Source: Laguncularia racemosa
Taxonomy: Eukaryota; Streptophyta; Magnoliopsida; Myrtales; Combretaceae
Length of the DNA: 64,000 bases
Assembly: GCA_037954665.1 (NCBI GenBank)
Contig: JBBMOL010000038.1
Location: 5,084,001 to 5,148,000, forward strand
Reading direction: 5' to 3'
Position 1 is the stretch's first letter. Each line of letters opens with the position of its first letter. Both the position numbers and the translations under genes were made by a program. The notes below the pieces were generated by a model. It searched no databases. It saw nothing but the letters and a program-made list of their open reading frames with translations, and was not told the DNA's origin. This document shows positions 13,401 to 26,380 of the stretch, piece by piece.

Positions 13401-15502
13401 AGTATTGCAGCAGGTATTGTAGATATCCAGAAACAAATGCGCCACCTGAACACAAGAGCATACAATATATTTAAATAAATAATTTTTCATTAAGATCAGT
13501 GCAATTGAACAGAAGAGAGATGTACAAAAAGATGTAAGGCTGTGTTCAACATGAACATAAGGGAGTGCTCAGAGACAGTTGTGTAAGGATATGACTTGTG
13601 AGTAGGGTTGACTTTGTGAACACTGCTATGGGACTTGTTAGCCATCCATGATGATGAAAAAACATAGCTTCTTAGAGCAAAAACACAGTAGCAGCTGTTG
13701 CTTTGAAATGGTTGGAAATGCTTTAGCAAGAATGCTAAATCTATTACCAGCCAGCAATGTCCTTCACTGGGATTCCAATGAATAGAGCAACCATAAGTCC
13801 AAGACATGTAGCAATTTGAACAAAGCTCCCATAGGTCCCTCGCACAAATGCCGGTGATACCTGCTCAAAGAAGGGATGATACAAGATTAAATAAAATTGA
13901 AAATATTTTCTCATCTCACATTATGAGGACAAATAAGACCATTAGTTCAAAGAAAAGGAAAGCTCTATACCTCTGTTACATAAAGAGATGCAACAGCAGG
14001 GCCAACTCCCATTCCCATGCCAACTAATAACCTTCCAAGCAGCATGCCTGCCAAGTTTCGAGACATTGCACTGGAAAAGACAAAAGACAGAGTATATCAT
14101 GTTAATAAAAGTTATGCCATCATAACCAATACCAACAAAGCTTAAGAAGAAAGTAAATTAAAGAAATAAACCTAAAAGTTGAGCATAGAGCCTTTAAAGA
14201 TTTTGAACCAGAGGCCTCAAAAGGAATTGTAGATTTCATTGTTCTTCACACAGTTATTCATTGAAGAACTCAAAAGCTTTAATATGTATAAGCTGTTACC
14301 AATGTCTATTTAACTGTAGTAGTTAGCTGTGTCCGGTGAATTAAATAAGATAGATTGGAGGGAGAGACACTTGTAAATGCCTTGCTTTTCAATCTTGGTT
14401 GCATAATGGATTTCCCCTTCGGTATATAGAGAAGAAAAAGGTGTACTAGTGATTGACTACAAGCTGGTGGCTAAAAGGATGCCATATGAAATAAAGATAA
14501 AGACCAAATAAAAGTGGAATTTATAACGAGGAAGTTGTTATTTTGTAGGGTTAAATTATATACCTCACAGAAGCTCCAACGATCATTGGCAAAGCACACA
14601 GTTGAAAAGCCTTTCTCCGTCCAAATTCATCCGCAATTGAACCACTGAATAATGATCCAAAGAGTGCGCCAGCAAGACATGTGCTTACCACCAAACCTTA
14701 TTTGAGCATGAAATAGTTTAACTATTTTGCACAGGGATACATGTGTTGAGCACATTTCTGTGTCAGAAATAGAATGGGAGAAGTTAAACGATGCTACCTT
14801 CAGCAAGTGTATTCCCATTGAACCCAAGATCAATAGATATGCTCTCAAGTGGTTCATTTACTACTCTGCAATTAATGAAAGACATTTCAAACATTTGGTA
14901 AGTATTAGAAAAGAATCACAGAAAGAAGTATCAAGTGCATTTGACTCTGTTGGCCTGGTTTAGAGAATGTACCCAAGGTGATAGCCAAAAAGGAACGATA
15001 TTATCGTTGCTACTAGTACATGTGGGAATGAATGCCTCCATGGAGGGTTGGTAGTTTCTATAGCCATATTGTCCTGCAGAGAAGCTAAAGAAGAACAGCA
15101 ATTATGCTGGGAGCATTAATTCAATTACATTTTCAAATCCAATAGAACGAATATTATTTACCAGAGAGTCTACTTAAAGGCCCAACTGAAGGCAAGTCAT
15201 AGGAAAGATGCATCATCCAGAACACGTAATGTAAACTCCGAGAACCAAATTTACCCCCAAAAAAACAAATCCGAGAACTAAAACAGAGATTGAACTAGCT
15301 TTTTGGGGATAAAAAAATGCTAGCAACCTGTATAACGCTAGTCTCTAAGTCCAATGCCAACAACCACCCACAGTAAGAACATTCTGTATATATGATTACA
15401 GATGCGCTTACCTGTCTTGGCTTCTACATCAACCAGGCCTGAGTTCTCCCTGGACGACATACGCTTGTATGTCAGTGAAGCCTCACGCAGTCGCCCCAAC
15501 AT
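10468..15502 (-). CDS. SGB1: MFS hexose transporter, SGB1/plastidic glucose transporter 2-3 type
   Basis: Sugar porter of the major facilitator superfamily, expected to move hexoses across an organelle membrane. The Arabidopsis relative SGB1 is described as Golgi-located and as a suppressor of a G-protein beta mutant. Thirteen exons join in phase (minus strand): 15502-15412, 15084-14973, 14865-14798, 14696-14564, 14070-13971, 13860-13748, 13445-13352, 12914-12761, 12614-12471, 12390-12317, 12023-11935, 10878-10764 and 10650-10468, giving 489 aa. Family motifs are GRRKAF (116-121), GRLLVGMGMG (147-156), YVTE ending at 168, AESPQWL (229-235), QQLSGIN (300-306), DKLGRR (346-351), PEIFPSRIRAKA (409-420) and ETKGKSLQEIE (472-482). 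Length and the 12-helix layout fit the family. The hydrophilic N-terminus (MLGRLREASLTYKR) does not look like a strong plastid transit peptide. The frame is intact and all junctions are GT-AG. The SGB1 assignment is from remembered similarity. Confidence 0.93.
11821..11870. repeat. 25-bp tandem duplication in the transporter's intron 11
   Basis: Two identical adjacent copies beginning AGGAAATGTGACAGC, period 25 bp, lying just downstream of exon 11 in the transcribed direction. No coding role. Confidence 0.9.
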
Positions 15503-16920
15503 GCCAAATAATCCTTACTATTTCCTTCAGTTTTCTCGAGTTCAAATTACTCTAATGCCACAGCACAGCTTCACATTAGTAATCAATTATCGAACTCTAT
15601 AACATCTACTTAATGACAAGATTTATGAATTCTTGAAATTCAAAGTTTAGCCTGTGGGATATATCAAGAAAGAGGATTTATAATTGAGATTGGTTGAGCC
15701 TCAAGTGAATAGTTGTTTGGAATAAGTAGGACAAGTTTACTTTAACATAAATTCACTATAAAAACAAATAGAAATACAATAAATCTCTGAGCACACACAT
15801 GATTTTAAGCTCACTTTAATTCCTAATGCAAAACTCTTAATCAACAATAATACAAATGTTGTATTCCAAAATCAACATAATTTGCTTTTTTCTATACTTC
15901 AAAACTGAGCTCTACCTAACAAAATTTTTCCCAAAAAAAAAAAATTGTAATTTCAACGACAGGAAGTAATATCATATGAATGATCCATAGCAACCAAAAG
16001 ATTATCAATAGACCGAATTTCCACATTACAATTGGCTCAAGAACGAAAATACGGTTTTGTTAACAAGTAACTCAACAAGAACTATAGAAAGCAAGTTTTT
16101 ACAAAAATTTCAATAAATGTACTATTGTGAGTTTCAAACCTTAGTTGATTACTGATCCATTTTTATTTCCTTCTTCACTCTCACTAGTTGAAGAAAGTTT
16201 TTCTAAGGATCGCATTTGACATCCGAAATGAATCCATCTTCAAATCAAACCCGATTTCTATTTCGAAGCCCTCGTTAGCGGACGAACAACAAAAAATTTC
16301 CGGTTCTTTCTTCTCTTTCATCTATGAGTTCATGATCCGGTAAAAACTCCTTTATCATTTATTTAAATTACGATCTGAATGACAAAAACTTAAAAGATGT
16401 AAACCTCAGCGCCGCCACGCATCACCTAAACGCAATTTATTAAAAAGCATTACTTCAATATGATCTGTTTCTTTCTTGAAAGCACTTCTCTTATAATCAT
16501 CACAACCAAAAACAGAAAGAAAAAAATCATCTAAAAATAAAAATTCTCCAAAAACCGGACCGCAATTCACCAAATTTGTACAAAAGAAAATCATATCGAT
16601 CCATCTTCCATGTGCTATATTACATTGAACGAAACTAATTTTTGTTTTTACCTGAATTCGGCTTGCTCATCGAACAGATTAACGAAACAAAGTTGTTGAA
16701 AGTTGAAAAAATCAGTACCAACTTTTAGCTGAACTGTCCGCCGAGGTTGCTACCTTGTGCTGGGAGATGTTCTTTGCTTCCTCTCTCTCCAATTATGTAT
16801 CTTTTTCGGATTTGTGTTGAAGGGAGAAAGAAAGAGAGCCAACTTGAACAGTAAGCAGAGTCACGGGAACAAACAAAACTCACTAACCGAGTGCAATTTC
16901 CACAATTAAAAGACAAAACT
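15503..16920 (-). other. 5' region of the transporter gene with a probable noncoding exon
   Basis: On the minus strand a good donor (CAG|GTAAAAAC) lies at 16652/16651, about 1.1 kb before the start codon. It is preceded by GC-richer sequence up to about 16.85 kb. This is best read as a 5' UTR exon followed by a leader intron ending shortly before 15502. The open frames here have no recognisable protein motif. Confidence 0.45.
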
Positions 16921-19900
16921 TCTTGACCGATCCGACTTTCGAGCCCTTGTTAAGCCTTGTCAAAACCTTTTTCCTTCAAATATCTCACTGTATAGAGTTT
17001 TATTTGGTGTGTATCACCTACAAGCGAGTGTAAGACAATGTCCCACATCACAAGCTTTTTAGAGGTTATAATTGTGTTGGGAAGTGGTTTTGGTGGTTTG
17101 GGATGTAGTAGATAGAAGTTCTCAGGTGGCATTTTGGGAATTCTGTTCTTAAATCAGTGTCAAGGAACGGACACGTGTTGCATGCTACGGAATCTGTGTC
17201 TAGACTCGACACATGACATGATACCTTAAACATTTATTAAATAGAGTGCATTGCCCTTTTTACTATCTTTTTAGGCAGACTCGTAGGATTGAAGTCTTTG
17301 AAGGTTGTCTGATCTACGGCTAACCATGTAGAACTATCTAGGACCGCAAACCCAAAACCTTTTATGAGGCATAGAAAATAAATTGGAAAAAAATAAATAA
17401 ATAAAGGGCAAACAAGAGAAAAAGAAATTAAAATTTATATCTCTTACGTGCAAAAGCTGGCATTGCCCAAGTTAACTTATTAGGTTGTAGTCCAACGTTA
17501 TAAATAAGCTATGTGACTTGGTTATCAAGGCCATCCATCATCTTAAAAAGCAAAATAATAATAATAAATAAAATAAAATATTGAAACAAAGACCCATCAA
17601 GACATTATTAAGAAATACCACCACTTATGATGGTGGGTCAATTGAAGCCTTACCAATCACACTAAAATTAGAAAGTGGTTAGCTATCCTTAATATTGGAA
17701 TGGTTGGTGAAGAATTTGTTTTGATTTTTTTATCCTTGTTATTTCTCTTTTTTAAAATTTATTGTAATGTTACTATATTATTTAGCTAAATATATTTAAT
17801 AACATTATTTTATTATATCTAAATTATAAATTGTCCATATCCTATTTAATTTTCAGTTCTATAAAAACCCAAAAATGATAAAAAAAAATATTTCTTTCCT
17901 TATATTAAACATAAAATACAAATTAAAAAAAATGATCTTGATATTTTTTGTGTTGCAATTACGTGCTTGGAATTTATTTAAATGTCTAGGCACATCACAC
18001 CTAAATCAGAGCAAATGCTGGTAATGAATAGGTTTTCTATTTATTTTTTTCCATAAAAGGCCCTTTTTCTCTTTACCCTTAGAGGATTGGTTTTTGCTTG
18101 ATGCTTGTTTCAACAACAACAATCTAAGTAAAGGCAAGGTTGCATGGTCTTTCCTTTTCTTATCTATTATTTAACCTTGTGGAAGGACAAAAGCAGGAAA
18201 TTTTTCTTCCAAGATGTTAAAAACGTATATCTTTTGGAATTAGCAAGAATAAAAGCCTCAAGATAGTGGGTGTATATTGTAGGAAAACAAAAATATCCGA
18301 TACTTTAAGTTACATATTGATGACTTAGTACTAGGGAACCTTGACAAGGCTAGTATCAATAGAATAATCGGTGTTAAAAAGGATTTTACTAAGGAGGATT
18401 TGTAAGAAACCTCATACTCATAAGTATTTTCACAGCACAAGAGTAGCCAATCCTATTAAGACACACTAATGCCCATGTAATTATTGAGTTTGATGTAATG
18501 AAAATCAACAACTTCTTTTTCAGAGTGAAAACTCATGTTCTTTTCTTATGTTTGCATGATATTCTCCTATAATTATTTTTAAAGTAATGGTATGATGGTA
18601 ATTACACTAGTTTCTTAATCATATGATTAACTTGTTTTGTTTATAAAACCTAAAAAATCCCTAAAAACTCCACAGTTTCATTTGGTAGCCATCGACTCAC
18701 AAAAAGCACTAGAGCTTTCCTCTCTCGATTAGGGTTTTAATGTTGGTGTTAAGTAAAAAACCTCTTGGTATCTAGGTAAGGTTCTCTCTTTTCAATTCAT
18801 TTGGTTCCTTTTTTCACCAAATGATTAATAGATTTTGTTCCTATGATGTTCTTATCGTTGTAAAAATCAAGAATCGGAGGTTGTTACAGGAACATCCAAG
18901 TAAAGGTAATAAATTATTTGTTATTTTGCTTTCTTAGTGGTTTAGATTAGTGTTTGAAATTGGCTTGCCACTTTTTATTGTAAACTTATCAACTAATGAG
19001 ATACTTGTGGTCCATTTACATTCCTAACAAAGTCTTGAAGTTCTTTTGAAGAAGTCTGAGATCAACACATTCTCCACAGAGCCTATTGCATAATCTGCAA
19101 CTATAGAATTCTATTCATTGTCCGAACAGTAACTCTTTATCGTGTGTACCATACGAATGCTAACTTTAAGGCATTCAAATAGGACGGCACCATCCAACTA
19201 GTAACCTTACTATCATTGGAATGGTAGCTATAGTGCTACTAACCACTGTAACATAGCAACCACTATCTAAATGGTACCCTTGCCACTATACATAAACAGC
19301 ATGCACACTTCCTGCACTTTTTCTTTTGTGTGTCTTTAAGTTGTTAATGTCTATTTTATCAATCTAGTTTGATCTAGTCTCAATTGAAATGGGGTTGAAT
19401 GAATGTATTAGCCACTTTCTGATATCTTATGAACATTATTAAGCATTTTATTCCATAATTATTGATTGTCGGGATCATTTGTTTGTTATAGAATTGTGTG
19501 TAATATCAATTTAATAATTTCATAGCTCGATCTTCCTTTGGCAAGTCATATCTAATGTGAGTTTGTTCATAGCTTGATGTGCTTGAAAGGAATATCGTTA
19601 GGTCAGATTGATTTGTAGAACAATATATTATAGAGTTTAGGGAAAACAACTACTAGACTCATGGATAATAACTATTTTATGGGTTGTCTAAATAGAATGT
19701 AATAAAAGTAAAGTGTCTAGACAACTCCTCCATTATATATGGTGAACTAAAGTAAGATTGAATTACACTTACTCTATTTGATATGATGTACAAACATAAC
19801 AAATGATGTGTTTACCACGATCACAAGGGATTAATAAAAATGGGATATTGACAGAGAATAATTCATTCAATGGGGAAAATAACAATATCATTCATCAAAT

Positions 19901-21220
19901 AGTCTCCCCATCTATACTAAGATAACTACTAGTATGGAATAACTATCAAAGAGAAAGTACGTGAAATAAAATAAAAGGAGAACTACAATAACTTGGTCAA
20001 TAAAAATGCTCTTTCAACAACTCACAAGTTTTCTTCTCTTTAAAATGGTTAGACAAGCCACAAAAGTGGGCTTCTTTACTAATAAATCTCTTAGAGAACT
20101 CAATGGAATACACTTCCCTTTTCTAAAAGGATAACCATCCCCTGATTTATAATCATCTATAGCCATTCCATCCTTACACCTTGCCACAATTGGATCAAAG
20201 AACACATCTCTAGCACACTCGATGTGCCTAAATCCTTGGAAGACTTTTAAACACTTATCAATGAAAGCGTATTAATGAATAAAGTTGTAGTCGCTTTAGT
20301 TTTTTCTAGGGCTCATATAAGAAAAGAGAATATTTTTATGGGTTTCGTATGACAACAAACAAAAATAAAGGATAATCATTACTTGATATTACTCATGAAT
20401 AGTAAATTGTAGTGGGGTAGAAGGAACTGATAATCAATGTGACTCACAATTAACAATATAATCTAAGCATTGGAAAATATAACTCATGGAGTATTTACTA
20501 ATGAGTTCATTAATGAGACTTAATATAACATACAGATCACAAAAATGAAGGTGCATCATAATCTATAAGATAAACTGATAAATACTAAGTTTGCCACAAT
20601 ATAAGAGATTGATAGAGAAAGTATAATTGAGAGAAAACTCAATCAAAGGAAGAATTTTGTTCAAAGACTTCCACTATTAACTTATTTTTCCTTATAGGAT
20701 TACATATTTATACTAATACAAAGGAATGATCTTCTAGAAAGAAATTTTCATAGAAAAGGGAATAAAATATCTAAAAAATAAGAAAATAAAATAACTACCA
20801 TAAAATTATTCCTAAATATTCAAATCCTATCTCTCTAACTTCTTAAATTCAAAAGATACAAGATAGTATGTAAACTAAAATAAGATTTGCTTAAGTAACT
20901 TCTTAAATAATGTCTTAAGATGCTTGCTCACTAAGTAAGCTTAGTTTTGACTTTGCTTCCTACACTCCACATGCTTTTGAAATCCTTCTTCTGATAGCCT
21001 TGCTTTTGATAGCGTATCTTCCAATAGAATCATCCAACTACCTTCTGATCGTCATTCAGAAGCTCTTGTCTCTTGTAGCTTCTAAGCTTCTAACTTATAT
21101 TCGTATCTTCAAAAGCCCAAATCCCTTAATTTTGCTTATGAACTTAACCTTGTTTTTTTTTGTTCAACCCACTACTTATACTTAACCTTTGAAATTTATA
21201 ACCTAGGATCTGATGCACAT
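16921..21220. other. Intergenic DNA without recognisable genes
   Basis: AT-rich, with many short open frames but no domain I can recognise. The 63-aa minus frame at 20014-20205 (starts MFFDPIVARCKDG, rich in Lys/Arg) is unassigned and probably part of old transposon sequence. Confidence 0.5.
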
Positions 21221-21223
21221 TTT

Positions 21224-21293
21224 GATTCCCATCAATACTATAACTTCAATAAGCTAAATCCAAATAATTTGGATTGCAAGGTTGATGGGAATC
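21224..21293. repeat. Nested perfect inverted repeats
   Basis: An outer pair GATTCCCATCAA (21224-21235) and TTGATGGGAATC (21282-21293) is a perfect 12-bp inverted repeat. Inside it AATCCAAA (21257-21264) and TTTGGATT (21268-21275) form a second stem with a 3-base loop. It lies immediately left of a gypsy-like LTR region. Confidence 0.85.
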
Positions 21294-21299
21294 AATTTA

Positions 21300-22175
21300 C
21301 TAACCCTATTACATGAGCCCATGCTTGGGGACTACAAAACTTAGTGTGATGGATCTTGATAGGACATTGCTAAAGATAGGCTACTACTCATCCTGAATCG
21401 AGGTATCTACCACTACGCTGCTCTCTCTAACCTCTCCCTCTCCATGATCTCTCCTCTTACTGATCGCATTAGGCGAGTTGATTGTGGTCTTAGCCTAAAC
21501 AACACTAAGGGAGACATCTAAGTACGGCCCACCTCAAACAGCTCAAATTGACCTACCCTACCCTACCACTTTCTTGCCTCTCCTAAAGCTGATGTAACCC
21601 CGCTTTGACCTACTTACTTAGGATATACCTTTTACTAACTCGGACAAAGGCTCTACCTGTTTACATAGCTTGCCTTTTCTACTGGGAACACGGGTAGTAC
21701 CAAATTGACATGTGTCTTTGACATTTGATAGCTATACACATTCCTATGAATATTCCTTTTGTCCCTTTTACATTTTTACCCCTTTTGTATTATACTAGGG
21801 AGGTATATTTCATGTACTTCTAAGGTTTTTTCTCTTGTAGTCTTATAACTCTAGGGACTTATTATAAATAGTCCCTTACATGTAAGTCGAATCATCATAT
21901 ATGATTAAATATAGAAGTTATTTCTAACCTCTTGTGAGTTTTTGCTCTCAAATTATTTTCTTATCAATCCCTTTAGCAATGATCATGATGAGTGCCCTTA
22001 AAATTGTTGGTTATGCATCACATCAAGTAGCAATATTAGGTTGTATCGTATGTACTTGTAGGTGCATAATATCTTGCAATTGGCTCATGAATTCCTAACC
22101 AAAACTATTATAAACCCATATTCATTATCAACCCAAGATACCTTAGTGAGCACTCAGCTCATAAGCGTATCATTT
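21300..22175 (+). mobile_element. Probable 5' LTR of a Ty3-gypsy element
   Basis: A TATAAATA-type box at about 21862-21870 is followed by leader-like sequence. A degenerate primer-binding site (TTGATATTAGAGC, 22179-22191) and then a gypsy gag relic come next. That order suggests an LTR. No second LTR copy is visible in the window, so the boundaries are estimates. Confidence 0.35.
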
Positions 22176-22384
22176 TTGTTGATATTAGAGCGTAGGTTGT
22201 AAGAGGGAAGTGTCGTTGTTCTTGTTAGAGTATTGATTGTGCTATTTAGTTCTTAAGTAGAAGTAGTGGTTGTTATAGCAGTGTTGTTGTTAAGTTGTTG
22301 AGCTAAAGTAATTGTAGTCGAGTGGCGTTGTTCTTGCTCTTGAGTTGTTGAAGTTAAGTAATAGTTACTATTATGAATTGTGTA

Positions 22385-23270
22385 ATGTTAAATCTTAGTG
22401 TTCATGGTGGCATTGAAGATTTTGAGAGTAATGCGCATGGAAGTGGAAGGCACGCAACTTATGACACAAAGGATGAGCAAATCAAAGAGCTAACCACTAT
22501 TGTCACCAATCTCACTATTACCATGCAATGATTGGTTGATAACTAAGTTGTTCGAGCTGATGCGGGTGTTTGACAAGCTTAGAATGATGAGGAACCAGTA
22601 GCCCCACCATGAAATGTTTGAAATGGTGGTGGATTAAGAAGAGGTCGGGGTGTAAGAAGGCTTATAGAAGTTAAAGAAGAGTTTCACAAATGAGTTGGAA
22701 ACAACCTTAAAGAAGAGTATGTTATACAAGATGTATGAGCTCCTAGAGGCCTAGGTAATGTAAAAATGCAAATTCTCTCATTCTCATGTAGTGCAAATGC
22801 AAATGAATACTTGGATTGGGAGGACAAGGTTGATAAGCTGTTTGAATGCCATGAGTATGAAGAAGTTGTAAAGGTGAGGTTAGCTAGCCTCGAGTTTTCT
22901 AGGTACACAACTTTATGGTGGAAGAACTTGTTAGCTATGAGGAAACAAGTTAGAGATCATGAGGTTAGGTCATTGACTAAGATGAAGAGGATATTGAGGA
23001 AGTGGTTTGTCCCAAATTATTATGTGTAAGAGGCTTTCAAGAAATTGCAAAACTAAAGACAAAAGAGAATGTGTGTTGATGATTATGCAAAGGAGTTTTA
23101 GATGTTGATGATCCAGTGCAAAGTGGATGAACCCAAGGATAGAACCATTGCTAGAATTTTAGTAGGGTTCAAATATGAGATAGCAAGTGTGGTAAAGCTG
23201 CAACTTATGAACATGCTAGATGATCCCATATGATTAGCATAGTAAGTGAAGTGCTAGAGATCTAACGGTT
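22385..23270 (+). pseudogene. Ty3-gypsy gag relic
   Basis: The conceptual product contains the retrotransposon gag pattern YLDWEDKVDKLFECHEY ... VRLASLEF ... TLWWKNLL ... WFVPNYY, followed by VDDYAKEF and RILVGFKYEIASVV. This is the usual order in plant Ty3-gypsy gag. Several in-frame stops interrupt it (after FVPNYYV, and within the next 100 bases). No protease or pol follows, so the element is truncated and dead. It sits just downstream of an LTR-like segment. Confidence 0.8.
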
Positions 23271-25660
23271 TGAACCAAGGTGCCAGTGGTTGAGTTGTGA
23301 TATCAACCCAACCCACTATAGATTCCTGTCAACTAATATGGGACAGTCAAGTTAATTTTAAACAGCTGATAATTCACATTGCTGTTATAAATAAACATAA
23401 ATGCAAGACTAAAGTATGTGGTTGCATTGGCATGCAATGAATAGTATAGAAACATCCATAAAGGATAAGAAGCAATTTGATAGACAATTTAGCTATAAAC
23501 AATAATCTAGTTATGATAGAAAACCAATGAGAAGTAAGAGAAGAAGGGTCCCTTTGGAAATTGAATAAGAAAAGGAGAAGTAATATCATGGGAAATCGAT
23601 ATATAATGTATGAGGAGTGGATTTTGATATAGAGATATAAACTGAGAAGAATCAATAGCATTGAACTTGGGCCAATAAATGTTTTATTACCTAATAAATA
23701 TAATGATTTACTACTGTTTGAATTATCGTTAGGGAATGAACTAGAAGGAATCAACCCCAACCAGTCATCAACTAAAGCAATCATGTAAATACCAAGTCTA
23801 GCATAACTAATTCAAACAATAGATAGAAGAGGAATAGTATGCACATCAACCCTTAAACATGGTGAGGAATAATTTTTGTTCCTATGACTTATATATATTT
23901 AATTCACAACCTCAAGATTCCTACAAAAAAAACTCTAAATTAGAGGAAAAGGTTTATGATAAGAAAAAAAAAAGTTAGAAACAACTTAACAACATAAATC
24001 AAAAGATTGCTTTTTCTAATATACCAAGTTCCAATAGTGAGAGTGGTTCCTGTGAAGGAGGAAGGGATGACAGTAATATCCAAAAGGCGATTACAACTCT
24101 AGACCATCCATGAGTTCCAATTAGTAATTGTAATTGCAATTCCTACTCTAAACTTACATCCAATCCACTTAATGATCAATGAGAATAAACGTGTAGCAAA
24201 GCTTAGGAAATTCTTCTACATAGACTCAATCTAGAGCTTATTCTAATAAACATCCTCCAACCTTCATTGTGGGAGCTACTATACCACAATAAGGATAAGA
24301 TAGCTAGTAGGACACTTATCAAATGTATTATGCAAGATCATGCTAAAAAGCAGAGAAACTCATCACATAAGTCACACATGCTTAAATGAATGTTGCAATC
24401 GACTAGATTATTAGAATTATGTTGTGGAATGTGAGAAAGGCTAACTTCATGTGTAAGATTAATGTTATTTTAGAGTTGATGCATGATCTCCAATCGGATA
24501 CATTAATCTTGTTAGAGACCAAGATTGACACCTTAGCTTCTTATGAACTTTACCCACCTACCTTTTGATAGAATCCCTAAGGTAGAGGAATAGAAAAGGG
24601 GAGTGCTTGTGATTTAAGGGAGCATGCATATATGCACACGTTATTTAGCTAGGTGTACATACATTTGGAGAATACATAATTAAACCTAAAATTCGTAGGT
24701 ATGCACTTAATTAAAGTAATTATGGGTAAATGCTGCCCTAAAATTACGTATTTGCCAGAGTTATGGAAATTAGTGAACATGTTATATACTTGTAGTTGTT
24801 GTGGCTTGTTAAGCAAAGATTCACTAGCACAAATATCCTTTTTAAGCTTACAACTTGATAACTTTTAATATTGCTATCTAAAAGTTATAATATATATATA
24901 TATATACTGTTATATTCAAACTCTAAGGTAATTGCGATAAAACAAAACCCACGAAGCCCTAGCTAATCTCATGAAAATTTTTAGATAGTGTACAAAATTT
25001 ATAAAATTGATTGTATGTAAGGCTTGTTTACTAACTTAAAACATAAAAACATTATACATAAAATGACTAAACTGCCCTTATCCTATCAAAGATTTTAGAA
25101 TTTAACAATAATAAAATTGCTATCTATTACTAATACTTACAAAATACAATTCATTTTAAGATAGTTTACAAAATTTGACTTTATAGATATGCTTATCATG
25201 CAAGAGTAATGATTTTGTTACGATAATGAGTTGATTCTTAAATTAAAACATGCCACTTAAAGCATATTAACTTTTTGAATGAGTGTAAAATTTGTGTTTA
25301 TTTCCCAATATACAAATGATGATAATCTTAAATAATCTTGCAAAATTTAGATTTGAATGATGTGTTAAATAAAAACATTTATTCACAAGCATTTCATGTG
25401 GACTTTTTAAATTTTGAACACATAACCAAAAAGAGCAAGAAAATAAGCAAAACTTCAAACTACAGTGTAACACAATTTATAACATGTTTATAAAGTACAT
25501 ATGTTACTCATATAAATTGTAAATTCACAATCTAAAATTACTAAGTTTTTAAGTTTACTTATACTATGTTAGAGAAACAAAGAATATTTTTTTTTGGTTT
25601 TTTTTATAAATAAAAGAAAAGATTATAATAGCCTCTTAATAAAAAAAAGGAGTAATCCAA
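23271..25660. other. Intergenic DNA with transposon debris
   Basis: No gene recognised apart from the LINE fragment annotated at 24.4 kb. A (TA)n run lies near 24892. The 136-aa minus frame at 23374-23784 is hydrophobic low-complexity translation without motifs. Confidence 0.45.
24413..24540 (+). pseudogene. LINE endonuclease (APE) N-terminal fragment
   Basis: One frame reads IMLWNVRKANFMCKINVIL ... LQSDTLILLETKIDTL. This matches the start of the apurinic endonuclease domain of plant LINEs (WNVRG ... PDILxLxETK). Only this beginning is present, and no reverse transcriptase follows. Confidence 0.6.
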
Positions 25661-25668
25661 TAAAAGAA

Positions 25669-25676
25669 TTTGGCGC
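25669..25676 (+). promoter_or_regulatory. E2F consensus site upstream of the TCX gene
   Basis: TTTGGCGC matches the E2F/DP consensus TTTSSCGC. It lies about 1 kb upstream of the TCX start codon. Plant TCX5/6 proteins act in DREAM-type complexes with E2F, so a feedback site is plausible but unproven. Confidence 0.5.
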
Positions 25677-25730
25677 TTAAAAATGAAGAACTTACCAAAG
25701 GTTGTTAATCCCAGTCAAACTCTCACCTTA

Positions 25731-25740
25731 TTTAGCGCCA
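25731..25740 (-). promoter_or_regulatory. Second E2F-like site (one mismatch)
   Basis: The minus strand reads TGGCGCTAAA, an E2F half-palindrome with one deviation from GGCGCCAAA or GGCGGGAAA forms. It is 55 bp from the consensus site. Confidence 0.35.
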
Positions 25741-26380
25741 GTTTTTTTCTCTCTATTTTATTCGCACCCTCCACCATATAGAATCTTTGAAAACAAAAGC
25801 CCGCTGATATGCTTGTCCACAGCTCTTAAAGTTGTAACCAATAGAACAATACCACGATTCTGAAAAGCTAAGGTTTATCTGACGTGTCCGGATTTAAATC
25901 TATGTCCAACAATCTTTTCCAATGCAAGCAACGCAGCATATAATAGCTTCCTCCAATCCTAAGGTCAGAAAGTGTTTTCCAAACTTTCGTATGAATTTTC
26001 ACCGTCGATCATTTAATTATTTTAGAACCGTCCGATGAAATGAATACTCAAATCGGACCGTTCGTTTCTTACAAGATTGAATTTGAAAACATTAGGGGGA
26101 AGAGAGAGAGAGAGAAAGGAAGTACAAGCACAAAAACGCAAATAGTCTTGTTCTCTTTCAATTCTATCTTGAATTACAAAACCACAAAACCCTAACCTAC
26201 ATCTCTTTCTATCTCTAATAGCTTCTCGCCACTAATTTGACGAATCTATAAATACACATTCCGTTTTTCTTCATAAAAATTTTAGCTTTAAAATTTGGTT
26301 TCATGCCATTGATTTTGAAGCCCTGCAGGTGTTAACGAGGGTTTTTGCGTTTGAAACTTCGAGATTTGGCAAGAGAGATA

